From Kangiella aquimarina DSM 16071 (lineage in GTDB: Bacteria; Pseudomonadota; Gammaproteobacteria; Enterobacterales; Kangiellaceae), in contig NZ_KB893650.1 of NCBI RefSeq assembly GCF_000374105.1, positions 1-64,000 of the forward strand: a DNA stretch of 64,000 nt. Reading direction: 5' to 3'. This document shows positions 45,156 to 54,530 of this stretch, one piece after another (positions within the stretch are counted from its first letter, which is position 1; each line of letters begins with the position of its first letter). Below the pieces are notes generated by a model. It did not search any database. It had not been told where the DNA came from and worked only from the letters and a program-made list of their open reading frames with translations. The position numbers and the translations under genes are program-made.

Positions 45156-45695
45156 TTAAAGCTTTATTGCATTATTTACAGATATCATTTTTTTGAATTT
45201 CGCTCTTTCTAAATACCAAATTTGATTATGCTGGTCTTTAGTGTTGCCAGCATACTCAAACCCTAATTTTAGAACAGATTTTTGACAAGGGATATTTCTT
45301 GCTGGAATTGTTCCTAATACTTTTTGGAGGGGGTAATGGTCAAAAACATTTGTTAACAAGTCCGACATAATTTTGGTTCCATAACCTTTTCCTATGCTAG
45401 GTAAAGATAAAACTGCTCCTATTTCCCATAAGCTATCTACCTTTGTCAAACCTACAAACCCAAGAGGCTCAATTGCATTCTCTACAAACCAAATATATCT
45501 CTTTTTTTCATCTTTAGCTCGCTCACTAATTTTATCTTCAAATAGCTCCTCCGCCTCTTCTTGTGAAAAAGGACGGCATATGTATCTCATAACTTCAGGG
45601 TTTGAATAGAGACTTACAAAAAATGATTTATCTACATCTTCAAGAAATCGGTACTTTAAATCTCTGCTCTCGAACTTTTCTAATGACTCGAACAT
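45156..45695 (-). CDS. GNAT-family N-acetyltransferase, borosin cassette 2
   Basis: A 179-aa RimJ/RimL-type acetyltransferase (KFESRDLKYRFLEDVDKSFFVSLYSNPEVMRYI start, GAVLSLPSIGKGYGTKIMSDLL acetyl-CoA region, RNIPCQKSVLKLGFEY end, in outline). It heads the second cassette, 44 nt before the methyltransferase, mirroring GNAT 1. No typical ribosome site is seen before the ATG. Its substrate is not known; see the two-cassette finding. Confidence 0.8.
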   Translation of the reverse strand: MFESLEKFESRDLKYRFLEDVDKSFFVSLYSNPEVMRYICRPFSQEEAEELFEDKISERAKDEKKRYIWFVENAIEPLGFVGLTKVDSLWEIGAVLSLPSIGKGYGTKIMSDLLTNVFDHYPLQKVLGTIPARNIPCQKSVLKLGFEYAGNTKDQHNQIWYLERAKFKKMISVNNAIKL

Positions 45696-45733
45696 TCGGA
45701 TGGTTAATTTATTGTTTGATATAGCCTAGCACA

Positions 45734-45760
45734 AAAAAGGGAGCCAATGGCTCCCTTTTT
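45734..45760 (-). terminator. rho-independent terminator after pepB
   Basis: AAAAAGGGAGCC and GGCTCCCTTTTT form a 12-bp stem with an AAT loop, 18 nt after the pepB stop. It also insulates the borosin cassette from read-through. Confidence 0.9.
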
Positions 45761-45777
45761 CCCAAACACAATTTAGT

Positions 45778-47046
45778 TTATTTCAACAATTTGGCGGCGA
45801 TGGTTCTAAAACCATGACCGGTTCCGCCTGCTGAGAAATAGGCGGTTGGATTGTCGTTATAGGCTCCAGCAAGATCAACATGAATCCAGCCTTTGCCATC
45901 ATTCGGCACAAAGCGTGACAGGAAGCCAGCGGCATTGCTGGCACCACCCGGGCCACCACCTTTGACAGCGCGGCTGTTAGCTGTGTCAGCAAAATTGGAT
46001 GGGCATTTAGCTGCATGGAACGGCTCCAAAGGTAATGGCCAGTGACGCTCATTTTCACTTTTTGCGACATTTAGATAGTCATTGCGCTCTTCATCGTCAA
46101 GAGCGAACACGGCATTATAGTCTTCGCCGACGGCGGTAACGGCTGCACCAGTAAGCGTTGCTGCATCAATAATCAGAGGCGCGCCAGTTTGACCGGCTAG
46201 CAATAAGCCATCCGCCAGAACCAATCGACCTTCCGCATCGGTGTTATGAATCTCAACCGAAATACCGTTAGGGTATGTAATGATGTCACCCAGCTTGTAA
46301 GCATGACCACTGATCAAGTTTTCCGCACAGCAAAGATACAGATGAACCGGCTTATCAAGACCACGCAAAATAGCTAACGCCAAACCAGCGGTGACCGTCG
46401 CTGCACCACCCATATCTGCTTTCATGTGCAGCATGCCGGCACTTTGCTTAATACTGTAACCGCCGCTGTCAAAAGTAATGCCTTTACCGACTAATGCCGC
46501 CACAGGAGCCGAACTGTCGTTCTTAGGATCAAACTCAAGCTTAAGGATTGCTGGTGGTCGGGTGCTGCCACGTCCTACTTCCCAGGTTCCTACATGACCT
46601 TGCTTTTCAAGATCCTGACCGGAGACAATTTGATAGCGCACATTGTCAGGTGCCAGACTTTGAATAAAGTCGGCAGCTTCCTGTGCCAGAACCTGTGGAG
46701 CTAGCACTTCTGGGGTCTCATTAACCATGGAGCGCATCCAGCGGCTGACCTGCATACGTGCTTCAAGTTCTTTATTGTCATCATCAGACAGCTCAGCAAA
46801 ATCGATCTGGACATCAATTTTTGGATCATAAGCACCCTGGAAAAAAGCCCATTGCTGCTCAAGCTCCCACTCGCCTTCAAGAGTGAAGAAAGAAAGTCCC
46901 TGACTGACCAGTTTACGGGCTGCCATTTGTACCAGGTCAGAACCTTCCGCGTGAATGGTTACTGCATCTTCTTTGTAGCTTAATAATGCACCTTCGCCCC
47001 ATTGCGCCGGCGCGCTATCTGTTGATAACAAAACTTTTAAAGTCAT
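45778..47046 (-). CDS. pepB: aminopeptidase B (M17 family)
   Basis: A cytoplasmic two-metal leucyl-aminopeptidase-family enzyme, 422 aa. VGKGITFDSGGYSIK, MKADMGGAATV and the signature NTDAEGRLVLADGL supply the metal and catalytic residues. Sequence and length match E. coli PepB better than PepA. ribA lies 64 nt upstream on the same strand, so the two may be co-transcribed. Confidence 0.93.
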   Translation of the reverse strand: MTLKVLLSTDSAPAQWGEGALLSYKEDAVTIHAEGSDLVQMAARKLVSQGLSFFTLEGEWELEQQWAFFQGAYDPKIDVQIDFAELSDDDNKELEARMQVSRWMRSMVNETPEVLAPQVLAQEAADFIQSLAPDNVRYQIVSGQDLEKQGHVGTWEVGRGSTRPPAILKLEFDPKNDSSAPVAALVGKGITFDSGGYSIKQSAGMLHMKADMGGAATVTAGLALAILRGLDKPVHLYLCCAENLISGHAYKLGDIITYPNGISVEIHNTDAEGRLVLADGLLLAGQTGAPLIIDAATLTGAAVTAVGEDYNAVFALDDEERNDYLNVAKSENERHWPLPLEPFHAAKCPSNFADTANSRAVKGGGPGGASNAAGFLSRFVPNDGKGWIHVDLAGAYNDNPTAYFSAGGTGHGFRTIAAKLLK

Positions 47047-47110
47047 ACCAATCCTTAATTAAGTTGTTTGTCTAGTGACACTGGCTGTTAGCAGTAGCTA
47101 AAGGAAGCGT

Positions 47111-47692
47111 CTAGAACAAATGCCCCAGTTTCGATTGCTTAGTTGAAAGGTAATCTTCGTTATGAGGGTTATGACCATATTTGAGTGGAACCCGCTCTAC
47201 CACATCAATGCCAGCATCTATCATCGAGCTGACCTTACGCGGGTTATTGGTCATCAAACGAATTTTCTGTATACCCAACTTATCCAGCGCATCTGAAGCA
47301 ACCTTAAAGTCGCGTTCATCAGCACCAAAGCCTAAATGCTCATTAGCCTGTACTGTGTCCATACCCTGATCTTGCAGAGAATAGGCACGAATCTTATTGG
47401 TCAAACCAATACCACGACCTTCCTGACGCAAATATAACAAGACACCTGCGCCCTCTTCCGCGATTTTCTGCAACGCCGCTTTTAACTGAAAACCACAGTC
47501 ACAGCGCAGGCTGAATAGAGCGTCACCGGTTAAACACTCAGAGTGAATACGCGCTAACACTGGCTGCTTGGTTTCCCATTCGCCAAATGTCAGTGCAACA
47601 TGCTCTTTACCATCTTCAGCCTCAAGCGCATGGATCGTGAAATCGCCCCAAGGGGTGGGTAAGCGTGCGCTCAGGCTATCTTTATGCGTCAT
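47111..47692 (-). CDS. ribA: GTP cyclohydrolase II
   Basis: Zinc enzyme that starts riboflavin synthesis from GTP. The zinc cysteines are in [17 protein letters not shown] (about residues 54-70), the catalytic loop [16 protein letters not shown] follows, and NNPRKV lies near the C-terminus. It is 193 aa with no RibB domain fused, so it is the monofunctional form. Confidence 0.96.
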   Translation of the reverse strand: MTHKDSLSARLPTPWGDFTIHALEAEDGKEHVALTFGEWETKQPVLARIHSECLTGDALFSLRCDCGFQLKAALQKIAEEGAGVLLYLRQEGRGIGLTNKIRAYSLQDQGMDTVQANEHLGFGADERDFKVASDALDKLGIQKIRLMTNNPRKVSSMIDAGIDVVERVPLKYGHNPHNEDYLSTKQSKLGHLF

Positions 47693-47801
47693 TAAACCGT
47701 CTTCCGGGGTATTTAATTGAATGAAACCGCCATTTTACACCATGTTCAAAGCAGAAACAGCATGATAATATGTTATGTCGACTATAAAGGATGAAAATAC
47801 A

Positions 47802-48371
47802 GTGAAATTAAAATATTTATTTTTGGTCAGCTTTTTTCTGACTGCTTGCGCTACCACTCAAAACCAGAGCGATACCAATTTTTCAAACTCATATAACGAT
47901 TCTATTGAATTACCTCAGGACCCTCACTCTCAGGCCATTATTGATATCCTTAGAGTAATGAGTATTCCACAGATTGCCCGCGTTGCCATGAACAAAAAAC
48001 TGGCTGAAGATGAAACTCAAAACCTATCTCCAGAATACATTCAATGCATTAATGAGCAACTGACTGACAATCAAGTATACGCTCTAATGCTCCCCGTTTA
48101 TAAAAATAACATTGACCAGGAAAGCGCTATTAAATTAGCCGAGTTTTATACCGGAACCACTGGTCAGAAAATATCGACCATTCTCAAGATTAAGCTCGGA
48201 GAGTCCTTACCTCAGCCCAGCATCACGCAAGATGATGTCCTTGCCATGGCAAAGTATCGCCCTCTTCTTGAAGAGCTGAAAAAGCCCGAGCTGCAAGAGC
48301 AGGCAAGGGTTGCAGGCTATAACCTTGGAATACAAATGGGGCTGCAGTGTGCTGCCACAGGATCAATTTAG
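47802..48371 (+). CDS. DUF2059 lipoprotein
   Basis: An envelope protein of unknown function. The GTG at 47802 gives a classical lipoprotein signal (KLKYLFLVSFFLTAC, Cys16) and is preferred to the ATG at 47775, which would put nine charged residues in front. The mature part (about 40-189) has the DUF2059 pattern: VYALMLPVYKNN, AIKLAEFYTGTTGQK and MGLQC. It is paired with a second DUF2059 gene 47 nt downstream. Confidence 0.82.
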   Translation: MKLKYLFLVSFFLTACATTQNQSDTNFSNSYNDSIELPQDPHSQAIIDILRVMSIPQIARVAMNKKLAEDETQNLSPEYIQCINEQLTDNQVYALMLPVYKNNIDQESAIKLAEFYTGTTGQKISTILKIKLGESLPQPSITQDDVLAMAKYRPLLEELKKPELQEQARVAGYNLGIQMGLQCAATGSI

Positions 48372-48418
48372 TTTTCTGCTCTAATATTAAATATTAATAC
48401 CTTTACAGGGGACACTTT

Positions 48419-48952
48419 ATGAAACTTACTCAAACTCTGGCTTTGCTTCTATTTTCTATTGTAACTTCGACGGCATCATTTGCTAATGACCGAGGTCAAT
48501 CTGATGATGCTCATACTCAGGCCGTTATCGATATATTGGATGCTATAGATACTCCCAATATTACTCGCCGAGCCATGATGAGCTCATTCGCGCAGGATAC
48601 ATCAGGCGATATCACCGACGAGTTTGCTAATTGCGTTAATGATAATCTGACTGATGAAATGTTGTATGACATGTTTATTCCTGTCTATACATCAAATCTC
48701 GATCATAATACGGCGGTCAGACTGAGTGAATTTTTCAAAACTGAAACCGGCAAAAAATTCGGTATCATTGTTCGCATTCAGACAGGTGAAGACCTTCCAA
48801 TGCCAAACATGACTGCTGAAGACATGAACGTTTACTCACAGTATGAAAACGATATTCTAAGCCTTGGCAACGAACAACTGGTCGCAGATGCGGAAGCAGC
48901 CGGTATGGAAATGGGTATGCAGCTTGGTCTGGATTGCGCTATGGGACAGTAG
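48419..48952 (+). CDS. DUF2059 periplasmic protein
   Basis: A 177-aa exported protein with a cleavable signal peptide (about residues 1-21, ending SFA) and no lipobox. It is a paralog of the upstream gene: HTQAVIDILDAIDTPNITRRAMM and MLYDMFIPVYTSNLDHNTAVRLSEFFKTETGKKF (in outline) align with HSQAIIDILRVM... and VYALMLPVYKNN... there. One is lipid-anchored and the other soluble, so they may differ in location. Function unknown. Confidence 0.85.
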   Translation: MKLTQTLALLLFSIVTSTASFANDRGQSDDAHTQAVIDILDAIDTPNITRRAMMSSFAQDTSGDITDEFANCVNDNLTDEMLYDMFIPVYTSNLDHNTAVRLSEFFKTETGKKFGIIVRIQTGEDLPMPNMTAEDMNVYSQYENDILSLGNEQLVADAEAAGMEMGMQLGLDCAMGQ

Positions 48953-48969
48953 TCATCATCGCAACTTTT

Positions 48970-48997
48970 AAAAGCCGGGGTTACCCGGCTTTTTTTA
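48970..48997. terminator. rho-independent terminator after the DUF2059 pair
   Basis: AAAGCCGGG-GTTA-CCCGGCTTT with seven T on the plus strand. It touches the stop of the convergent hydrolase gene and could serve both. Confidence 0.85.
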
Positions 48998-49813
48998 TTC
49001 TTTAAAAACTACTGATTTTAAGAACTGCTCCAACTCCTTCCAGAACTCGTCCCAATCCCCAGGTGTATCCGCATGTGCAGTCTCATACACTTTATGCGTG
49101 GCATCTTCCCTAACTGTCAGCAACTTATTTAAAGCATCAATTGGCACAGTTTTATCTGCCTTTCCGTGAATCAGATAGACCATCCCCTTGTATTCCGATA
49201 GCGCCTTCACGTTGTCAAACGGATGCTGAACCAGAAAAGCGGGTAGCAGGCGTTTGTAGGCAAGATCCACAATACTTGAGTATGTGGACATCAGGACAAT
49301 GGCAATCGGGTTATGCTTTGGTACCAGGGTCAGCACCGCTCCCCCGCCCATCGAACGCCCCAACAGAACAATCCGATTTTTATCAAGCTGTTCCTGCTTT
49401 TCTACCCACTCATAGGCCAGATTCATGGTTTCTGAAATACTGTCAAAGCTGGGGCTTCCATCACAGCGCCCATAACCCGGATACTCCACCAGCACCACGG
49501 CATAACCATGCTCTCGCATGTAATCAACACGCGGCGCCCAGTCGTCGATGATATTACCATTGCCATGCGCCACCATTAGTACCGGAAAAGGCTGCTTAAA
49601 ATTTTGTAGTGGTGGCAAATAAGCAACCTCAAATTCTCCCTGGGAAAATTCAAGACGATGAATCTCACCACCGGCATCTTCTATCAAAGCAGGATCAGAA
49701 GGTGGTAGTTCATGTACTGGGAATAACATTCTGTGCTGAATAAAGTAGAAAGCAAGCAGATACAGAAGGTAGGTAACAAGAGGGATTGTAATGAACCAGA
49801 GTAAGGTTGTCAT
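48995..49813 (-). CDS. membrane-anchored alpha/beta hydrolase
   Basis: A serine hydrolase of 272 aa. One N-terminal membrane segment (about residues 3-20) precedes the hydrolase fold: VAHGNGN oxyanion segment, VEYPGYGRCDGSPS, the nucleophile elbow LLGRSMGGG (Ser in GRSMG) and a late HGKADKTVP/AHADTPG pair carrying Asp and His. It resembles the BEM46/YtxM-like group. Substrate unknown. Confidence 0.86.
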   Translation of the reverse strand: MTTLLWFITIPLVTYLLYLLAFYFIQHRMLFPVHELPPSDPALIEDAGGEIHRLEFSQGEFEVAYLPPLQNFKQPFPVLMVAHGNGNIIDDWAPRVDYMREHGYAVVLVEYPGYGRCDGSPSFDSISETMNLAYEWVEKQEQLDKNRIVLLGRSMGGGAVLTLVPKHNPIAIVLMSTYSSIVDLAYKRLLPAFLVQHPFDNVKALSEYKGMVYLIHGKADKTVPIDALNKLLTVREDATHKVYETAHADTPGDWDEFWKELEQFLKSVVFKE

Positions 49814-49915
49814 AGAGCTCCAATAAGCTTTTTATTGCGTCTGTTTTTTATACTGTTAGAATCAAATCATTCTAACAGAGCCCAATCATTTTTTAACGCT
49901 TAGAGTAATACTAGT

Positions 49916-50233
49916 ATGTCACACATTTGCTTAGTTACCGACATTAAAGACGGCCAGGCCAAAGCCTTTCCCTACAAAGATCGCGATTTGATCGTGGTGC
50001 GTCGAGGGCTCAATGTTTATGGTTACGTCAATCGCTGCCCACATGCCGGTACTGATTTGAATTGGCAGGATGACCAGTTTATGACAGACGACGAGCAATA
50101 TCTGATGTGCTTTACTCATGGCGCTTTATTTGAGCCGGAAACTGGCAAGTGTGTTGCAGGCCCATGTGCCGGAGCCCATCTCGGAGAAGTTCCACTGGAA
50201 GTGGAAAACGGAAAAGTCTATCTGGCAGAATAG
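49916..50233 (+). CDS. Rieske [2Fe-2S] ferredoxin-like protein
   Basis: A 105-aa soluble Rieske protein. The cluster ligands are CPH (residues about 42-44) and CFTH (about 65-68). Such small proteins act as electron carriers to oxygenases or as NirD-like subunits; no oxygenase is encoded next to it. A single gene. Confidence 0.88.
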   Translation: MSHICLVTDIKDGQAKAFPYKDRDLIVVRRGLNVYGYVNRCPHAGTDLNWQDDQFMTDDEQYLMCFTHGALFEPETGKCVAGPCAGAHLGEVPLEVENGKVYLAE

Positions 50234-50393
50234 TCTCGGTACCTCACCCCAATCAATGAAGTGACTATCTCCACAACCTCTAATATGGGGCGGTTTCGTT
50301 GCAAAATGTAACAGCCCTATTGCAATCTTAATCAATATTTTTAATACTACTTTTTGTGAAACAATTCACAAAAGTTAATGGTAGGGGAATATA

Positions 50394-53075
50394 TTGAGCA
50401 TACACGCACTCATAGCGTTTACATCTAGCTTCTCTTCATCATGGCTACCACTCATATTAATCATGATGCTAGCAGCAGGTCTTGTTATATCCATTTTCTT
50501 ATGGCGCAAGGCAAGTGACGAATCCATAGCGACAAAAAATCTACTTAATGCCCAATATCGAACCCTAAACTCAGTCGTAAAGTTTAAATCTCTTGAAGAC
50601 AAGCTTGACGACATCTGCTCCCTCATAGAAAGTCAGATAGACGATGCACTCAGCTCTGTAATGCTTGCTGATGATGCTGGAGAAACTCTCAAACCTATTG
50701 CCTCGCCACAGCTTCCACAGAGCTTCTTGCAGGCACTGGACGGCTTGCCCATTTCTGAAAATATAGGAGCTTGTGGCTCGGCCGCGGCTACGGGCAAAGC
50801 AGTAATAGTAGATGACATGCTTAAAGATAGTCGCTTTGATGAGTTTCATGATCTTATTCATGGCTACGATTTAAGAGCCTGCTGGTCACATCCTATTTTT
50901 TCCAGTGAAAGTAAAAAACCAGTAGGCACTTTCGCTCTTTATTTCAGAAAGCCCCGCTCACCTAAAGAAGGTGAGCTTGACCTCATTCTTCGAAGTCGTG
51001 ATCTTGCCGCATTGATCATTGAGCAGCATCAACAAAGATTAAAGCGCGAAAGATTTGAGCAACACAATCGCTCCCTTTTTACTCACAACCCTGAAGCAGT
51101 ATTCACCTTCGACCTGGAAGGTCGCTTTACCAGTGTCAATAAAGCTGCTTGTGAATTAATGAAATGTAGCCAGGATGATTTACTTGGTCAGCATTATAGC
51201 GTGGCCGTGATTGAGCAAGATCTGGCTAGAACCAATGAGCATTTTTATGCCGCTAGACGCGGAATACCTCAGCGATACGAAATTTGCACCCCTGATATGC
51301 AGGGAAATATTCATTATCTTCACATTACCAATATGCCTATTATTATTGATGGTGAAGTGACCGGTGTTCACGGCATTGCTCTTGACATGACCCGAGAAAA
51401 GCAACATGAAGAACGAGCGAAAATACTTGAGCGCAGCGTTGAATCAAGTACCCATGGCCTCCTGATCAGTGACGCTCGAGCTGATGATTATCCCACGATA
51501 TATGCCAATCAGGCATTTGAAGAAATCACAGGTTATAGTCAAGAAGATATACTGGGTAAAAACTGTCGAATGTTACAAGGTCCAGATACCGACCAAAAAA
51601 CACGAAAAGCTATTAAAAAGGCATTGCAGAACAATGAGGAAATCTCCACTGTAATAAAGAACTATAAAAAAGATGGTACTCCTTTCTGGAACGAGCTGCT
51701 GATTTCCCCAGTTAAAGATGCTCACGGAAAAGTAACCCACTTTATTGGTCTGCAGAATGATATTACCGAGCGAATTCAGCGCCAGGAAGCATTAGAATTC
51801 AATGCTTCACACGATCCATTAACCCACCTTAAGAATCGTTCCGCTTTGGAACGATATTTGATGGAGTGGGTAAAGAGCAACGATAACTCCCACAATATCT
51901 ATATTCTCTTTATTGACCTCGATGGTTTTAAGCCAATCAATGATAGCTTAGGACATGAGTTCGGAGATCAGGTGCTGGTTGAAACAGCTCAACGCCTCAA
52001 TAACGAAATTGTTGAGCCAAACATGTTGGCCAGGTTTGGTGGTGATGAATTTGTTGCCGTGATTCAGGATCTAACTGACCACGAGCAAGTCGAAGTGTTA
52101 GCACGCAAACTATTAACGATAGTCGGTGAGTCCTACAAAGTTGATGATATTGAGGTTTCGCTATCAGCAGCAATTGGTATTGCCTCCAGTGAAGAAAGCT
52201 TCAAGCACCCTATGGAACTGATTCAGCGTGCTGACATTGCGATGTACGAAGCCAAGAAGCGTGGTGGCAGCTATATCTATTGGCACAGCGCTGAACTGAA
52301 TACCAATATTGATCAGCAGGTTGCTATTCGAGCACAACTGCAGGACGCCATCCAAAACAATCAGTTTGAATTATTCTATCAACCGATCATGAGTCATGAT
52401 AATAAAATAGGTGGCGTTGAGGCTCTAATTCGTTGGAAGCACCCGATTAAAGGCTATATTTCTCCAGCAGAGTTTATCCCCGTTGCAGAAAGAACAGGAC
52501 AAATTATCCCTATCAGCGAATGGGTACTTAACCAGGCTTGCAAAGACGTTAAGGACTTGAAAACTCTCGGTGTGAACTCAGTCTCTGTAAACTTCTCACC
52601 GATCCAATTCTATCGTGAAGACTTCATCGAAAAGATTGCCGAGACCCTAAAAACACACTCCATACAGCCTGGTGACATCACTGTGGAAATCACCGAAAAC
52701 GTCTTAGTCCACGATACGGCTCACATTACAGTTCTGCTCCAGGAATTACGCCATCTTGGGTTGGATGTGGCGATTGATGACTTTGGCAGCGGCTTTGCCA
52801 GTTTGCGTTATCTCAATATGCTGCCTGTCAATAAACTCAAGATTGATCGCTCCTTTACCGGCAACATTCATCAGAATGCTCATAACGCTGCAATTACTCG
52901 AGGCATCTTAGGCATGACCACTGAAATGAAGATCGAAGTGGTCGCTGAAGGCGTTGAAACTGACGAAGAGTATCAATACCTTCGCGAGCATAAATGTGAC
53001 TTTATGCAGGGCTATTTATTCTGCCGCCCCATACCAATAAAAGAACTGATAGAATGGGTGCAAAATCGTCACTAA
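50394..53075 (+). CDS. GAF-PAS-LOV-GGDEF-EAL blue-light c-di-GMP enzyme
   Basis: An inner-membrane signalling protein of 893 aa. Order: one membrane helix (about residues 18-38), GAF (about 60-210), PAS (about 222-335), a second PAS that is a LOV domain (about 345-462), GGDEF (about 470-630) and EAL (about 645-885). The LOV domain has the photoactive Cys391 in GKNCRMLQG, and flavin-contact residues Asn423, Asn433 and Gln454. GGDEF is intact (549-553) and EAL is intact (676-678, with ITEN, DDFGSG and KIDRSF). The TTG at 50394 is the start, with AGGGG upstream. Both synthesis and breakdown of c-di-GMP are possible. Confidence 0.9.
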   Translation: MSIHALIAFTSSFSSSWLPLILIMMLAAGLVISIFLWRKASDESIATKNLLNAQYRTLNSVVKFKSLEDKLDDICSLIESQIDDALSSVMLADDAGETLKPIASPQLPQSFLQALDGLPISENIGACGSAAATGKAVIVDDMLKDSRFDEFHDLIHGYDLRACWSHPIFSSESKKPVGTFALYFRKPRSPKEGELDLILRSRDLAALIIEQHQQRLKRERFEQHNRSLFTHNPEAVFTFDLEGRFTSVNKAACELMKCSQDDLLGQHYSVAVIEQDLARTNEHFYAARRGIPQRYEICTPDMQGNIHYLHITNMPIIIDGEVTGVHGIALDMTREKQHEERAKILERSVESSTHGLLISDARADDYPTIYANQAFEEITGYSQEDILGKNCRMLQGPDTDQKTRKAIKKALQNNEEISTVIKNYKKDGTPFWNELLISPVKDAHGKVTHFIGLQNDITERIQRQEALEFNASHDPLTHLKNRSALERYLMEWVKSNDNSHNIYILFIDLDGFKPINDSLGHEFGDQVLVETAQRLNNEIVEPNMLARFGGDEFVAVIQDLTDHEQVEVLARKLLTIVGESYKVDDIEVSLSAAIGIASSEESFKHPMELIQRADIAMYEAKKRGGSYIYWHSAELNTNIDQQVAIRAQLQDAIQNNQFELFYQPIMSHDNKIGGVEALIRWKHPIKGYISPAEFIPVAERTGQIIPISEWVLNQACKDVKDLKTLGVNSVSVNFSPIQFYREDFIEKIAETLKTHSIQPGDITVEITENVLVHDTAHITVLLQELRHLGLDVAIDDFGSGFASLRYLNMLPVNKLKIDRSFTGNIHQNAHNAAITRGILGMTTEMKIEVVAEGVETDEEYQYLREHKCDFMQGYLFCRPIPIKELIEWVQNRH

Positions 53076-53085
53076 TACTCTTGTA

Positions 53086-53811
53086 ATGAAATTCTCTCCA
53101 CCGCTTGAAAAAGCAACGCTAAAAAAACGCTACAAACGATTCCTGGCTGATGTTCACAATAAAGAACATGGTGACTTTACGGCTCATTGCCCCAATACTG
53201 GCTCGATGAAAAACTGCTGGCATGAAGGCGATACCGTCTGGTTGCTGGACTCAGAAAATCCCAAACGTAAATATCGTTACACCTGGGTTATTGATGAAAC
53301 TGCTGATGGTGATTTGATTTGTATTAACACTCATCTGGCCAATCAAATTGTGATGGAGGGGATTGCTGAAAACACAATCAAGCAACTTAAGGGTTATGAT
53401 TCTGTCAGACAAGAAGTTAAGTATGGCGATGAGAAAAGTCGTATTGACCTGTTACTCGAAGACAACAAGAAGCCTGACTGTTATGTAGAAATCAAAACGG
53501 TCACTCTTCTGGAGCAGGGAAAACAGTTTAATTCAGGCGCTGGTTTCTTTCCTGATGCAGTCAGCACCCGCGGGCAAAAGCACCTGCGTGAACTGATGGT
53601 AATGGTTGAACAGGGTTATCGTGCAGTGCTGTTCTTTCTTGTTCAACATACAGGGATCAAGACAGTCAGCCCAGCAGCGCATATTGACCCGCAATATGCT
53701 AAGTTATTAGATCAAGCTGCTACTGCAGGGGTTGAAATTATTGCCTATAACACCCATATCAGCTCCGCTGAAATATATTTAGGTAACGAACTACCCGTTA
53801 TTATTCCCTGA
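53086..53811 (+). CDS. sfsA: sugar fermentation stimulation protein homolog
   Basis: A 241-aa protein of the SfsA family. The FTAHCPNTGSM motif, DLLLEDN and CYVEIKTVTL (a PD-(D/E)xK-like core) are conserved; relatives bind nucleic acid but the role is unsettled. It sits 10 nt after the LOV-GGDEF-EAL gene and before dksA, the usual sfsA-dksA neighbourhood. Confidence 0.94.
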   Translation: MKFSPPLEKATLKKRYKRFLADVHNKEHGDFTAHCPNTGSMKNCWHEGDTVWLLDSENPKRKYRYTWVIDETADGDLICINTHLANQIVMEGIAENTIKQLKGYDSVRQEVKYGDEKSRIDLLLEDNKKPDCYVEIKTVTLLEQGKQFNSGAGFFPDAVSTRGQKHLRELMVMVEQGYRAVLFFLVQHTGIKTVSPAAHIDPQYAKLLDQAATAGVEIIAYNTHISSAEIYLGNELPVIIP

Positions 53812-53910
53812 ATTTTCAGTCGGTTAAGTAACAAGTTAGGTTATAAAAGCTTATTTTTTGCACTTTTTTAACGTAATTTGTACAGATTAGGCTTTTCAAT
53901 TGCCAATCAT

Positions 53911-53945
53911 AGGGATAATATCCCTGTTTCACTTTTTCAAAGTGA
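53911..53945 (+). promoter_or_regulatory. structured dksA leader with small inverted repeats
   Basis: Two small inverted repeats lie 80-115 nt before dksA: AGGGAT-AAT-ATCCCT (53911-53925) and TCACTTT-TTC-AAAGTGA (53929-53945). The first also contains GATAAT (53914-53919), which with TTTTCA at 53893-53898 makes a possible promoter with a 15-bp spacer. It is a leader structure or a transcript end; the evidence does not separate them. Confidence 0.35.
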
Positions 53946-54024
53946 GCCCTTAAGAAGCTTGCTTTTTTTGCCAAGTGCGCGCCGTGAGGCGCCTGGTTTT
54001 AATACGAAATGGAGCGTTGCTTAG

Positions 54025-54471
54025 ATGCCACGTAAACAATCAGCTACAAATAGCACCCTCGAGAAATTAGGCCTGAAGCCTTATAAAGAGAAAAAAGGCG
54101 AAGAGTATATGAATGATGCTCAGTATGAGCATTTTCGTAACATTCTGACGGCATGGAAAAAACAATTGATGGAAGAAGTTGATCGTACTGTGCACCATAT
54201 GCAAGACGAAGCAGCAAACTTCCCGGATCCGGTTGACCGCGCAGCTCAGGAAGAAGAATTTTCTCTTGAATTGCGAACTCGTGATCGTGAGCGCAAGTTG
54301 TTGAAGAAAATTATTCAATCACTAAACAAGATCGATGACGAAGAGTACGGTTACTGCGAATCTTGCGGCATCGAAATTGGTATTCGTCGTCTTGAGGCTC
54401 GCCCTACCGCAGAACTTTGCATTGACTGCAAAACTCTCGCAGAAATCAAAGAAAAACAATACGGTAGTTAA
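54025..54471 (+). CDS. dksA: RNA polymerase-binding transcription factor DksA
   Basis: Binds the RNA polymerase secondary channel and, with ppGpp, controls rRNA promoters like those at the left edge of this window. The 148-aa protein has the coiled-coil with DPVDRA and the zinc finger [17 protein letters not shown]...CIDC. The acidic tip residues (DPxDRAxxEE) are present. Followed by gluQ. Confidence 0.96.
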   Translation: MPRKQSATNSTLEKLGLKPYKEKKGEEYMNDAQYEHFRNILTAWKKQLMEEVDRTVHHMQDEAANFPDPVDRAAQEEEFSLELRTRDRERKLLKKIIQSLNKIDDEEYGYCESCGIEIGIRRLEARPTAELCIDCKTLAEIKEKQYGS

Positions 54472-54530
54472 TTGGTCGGGGCAGACATTTGGTCTGCCCT
54501 TTTCATATCTATCTATCCCTTGTCTCATTT

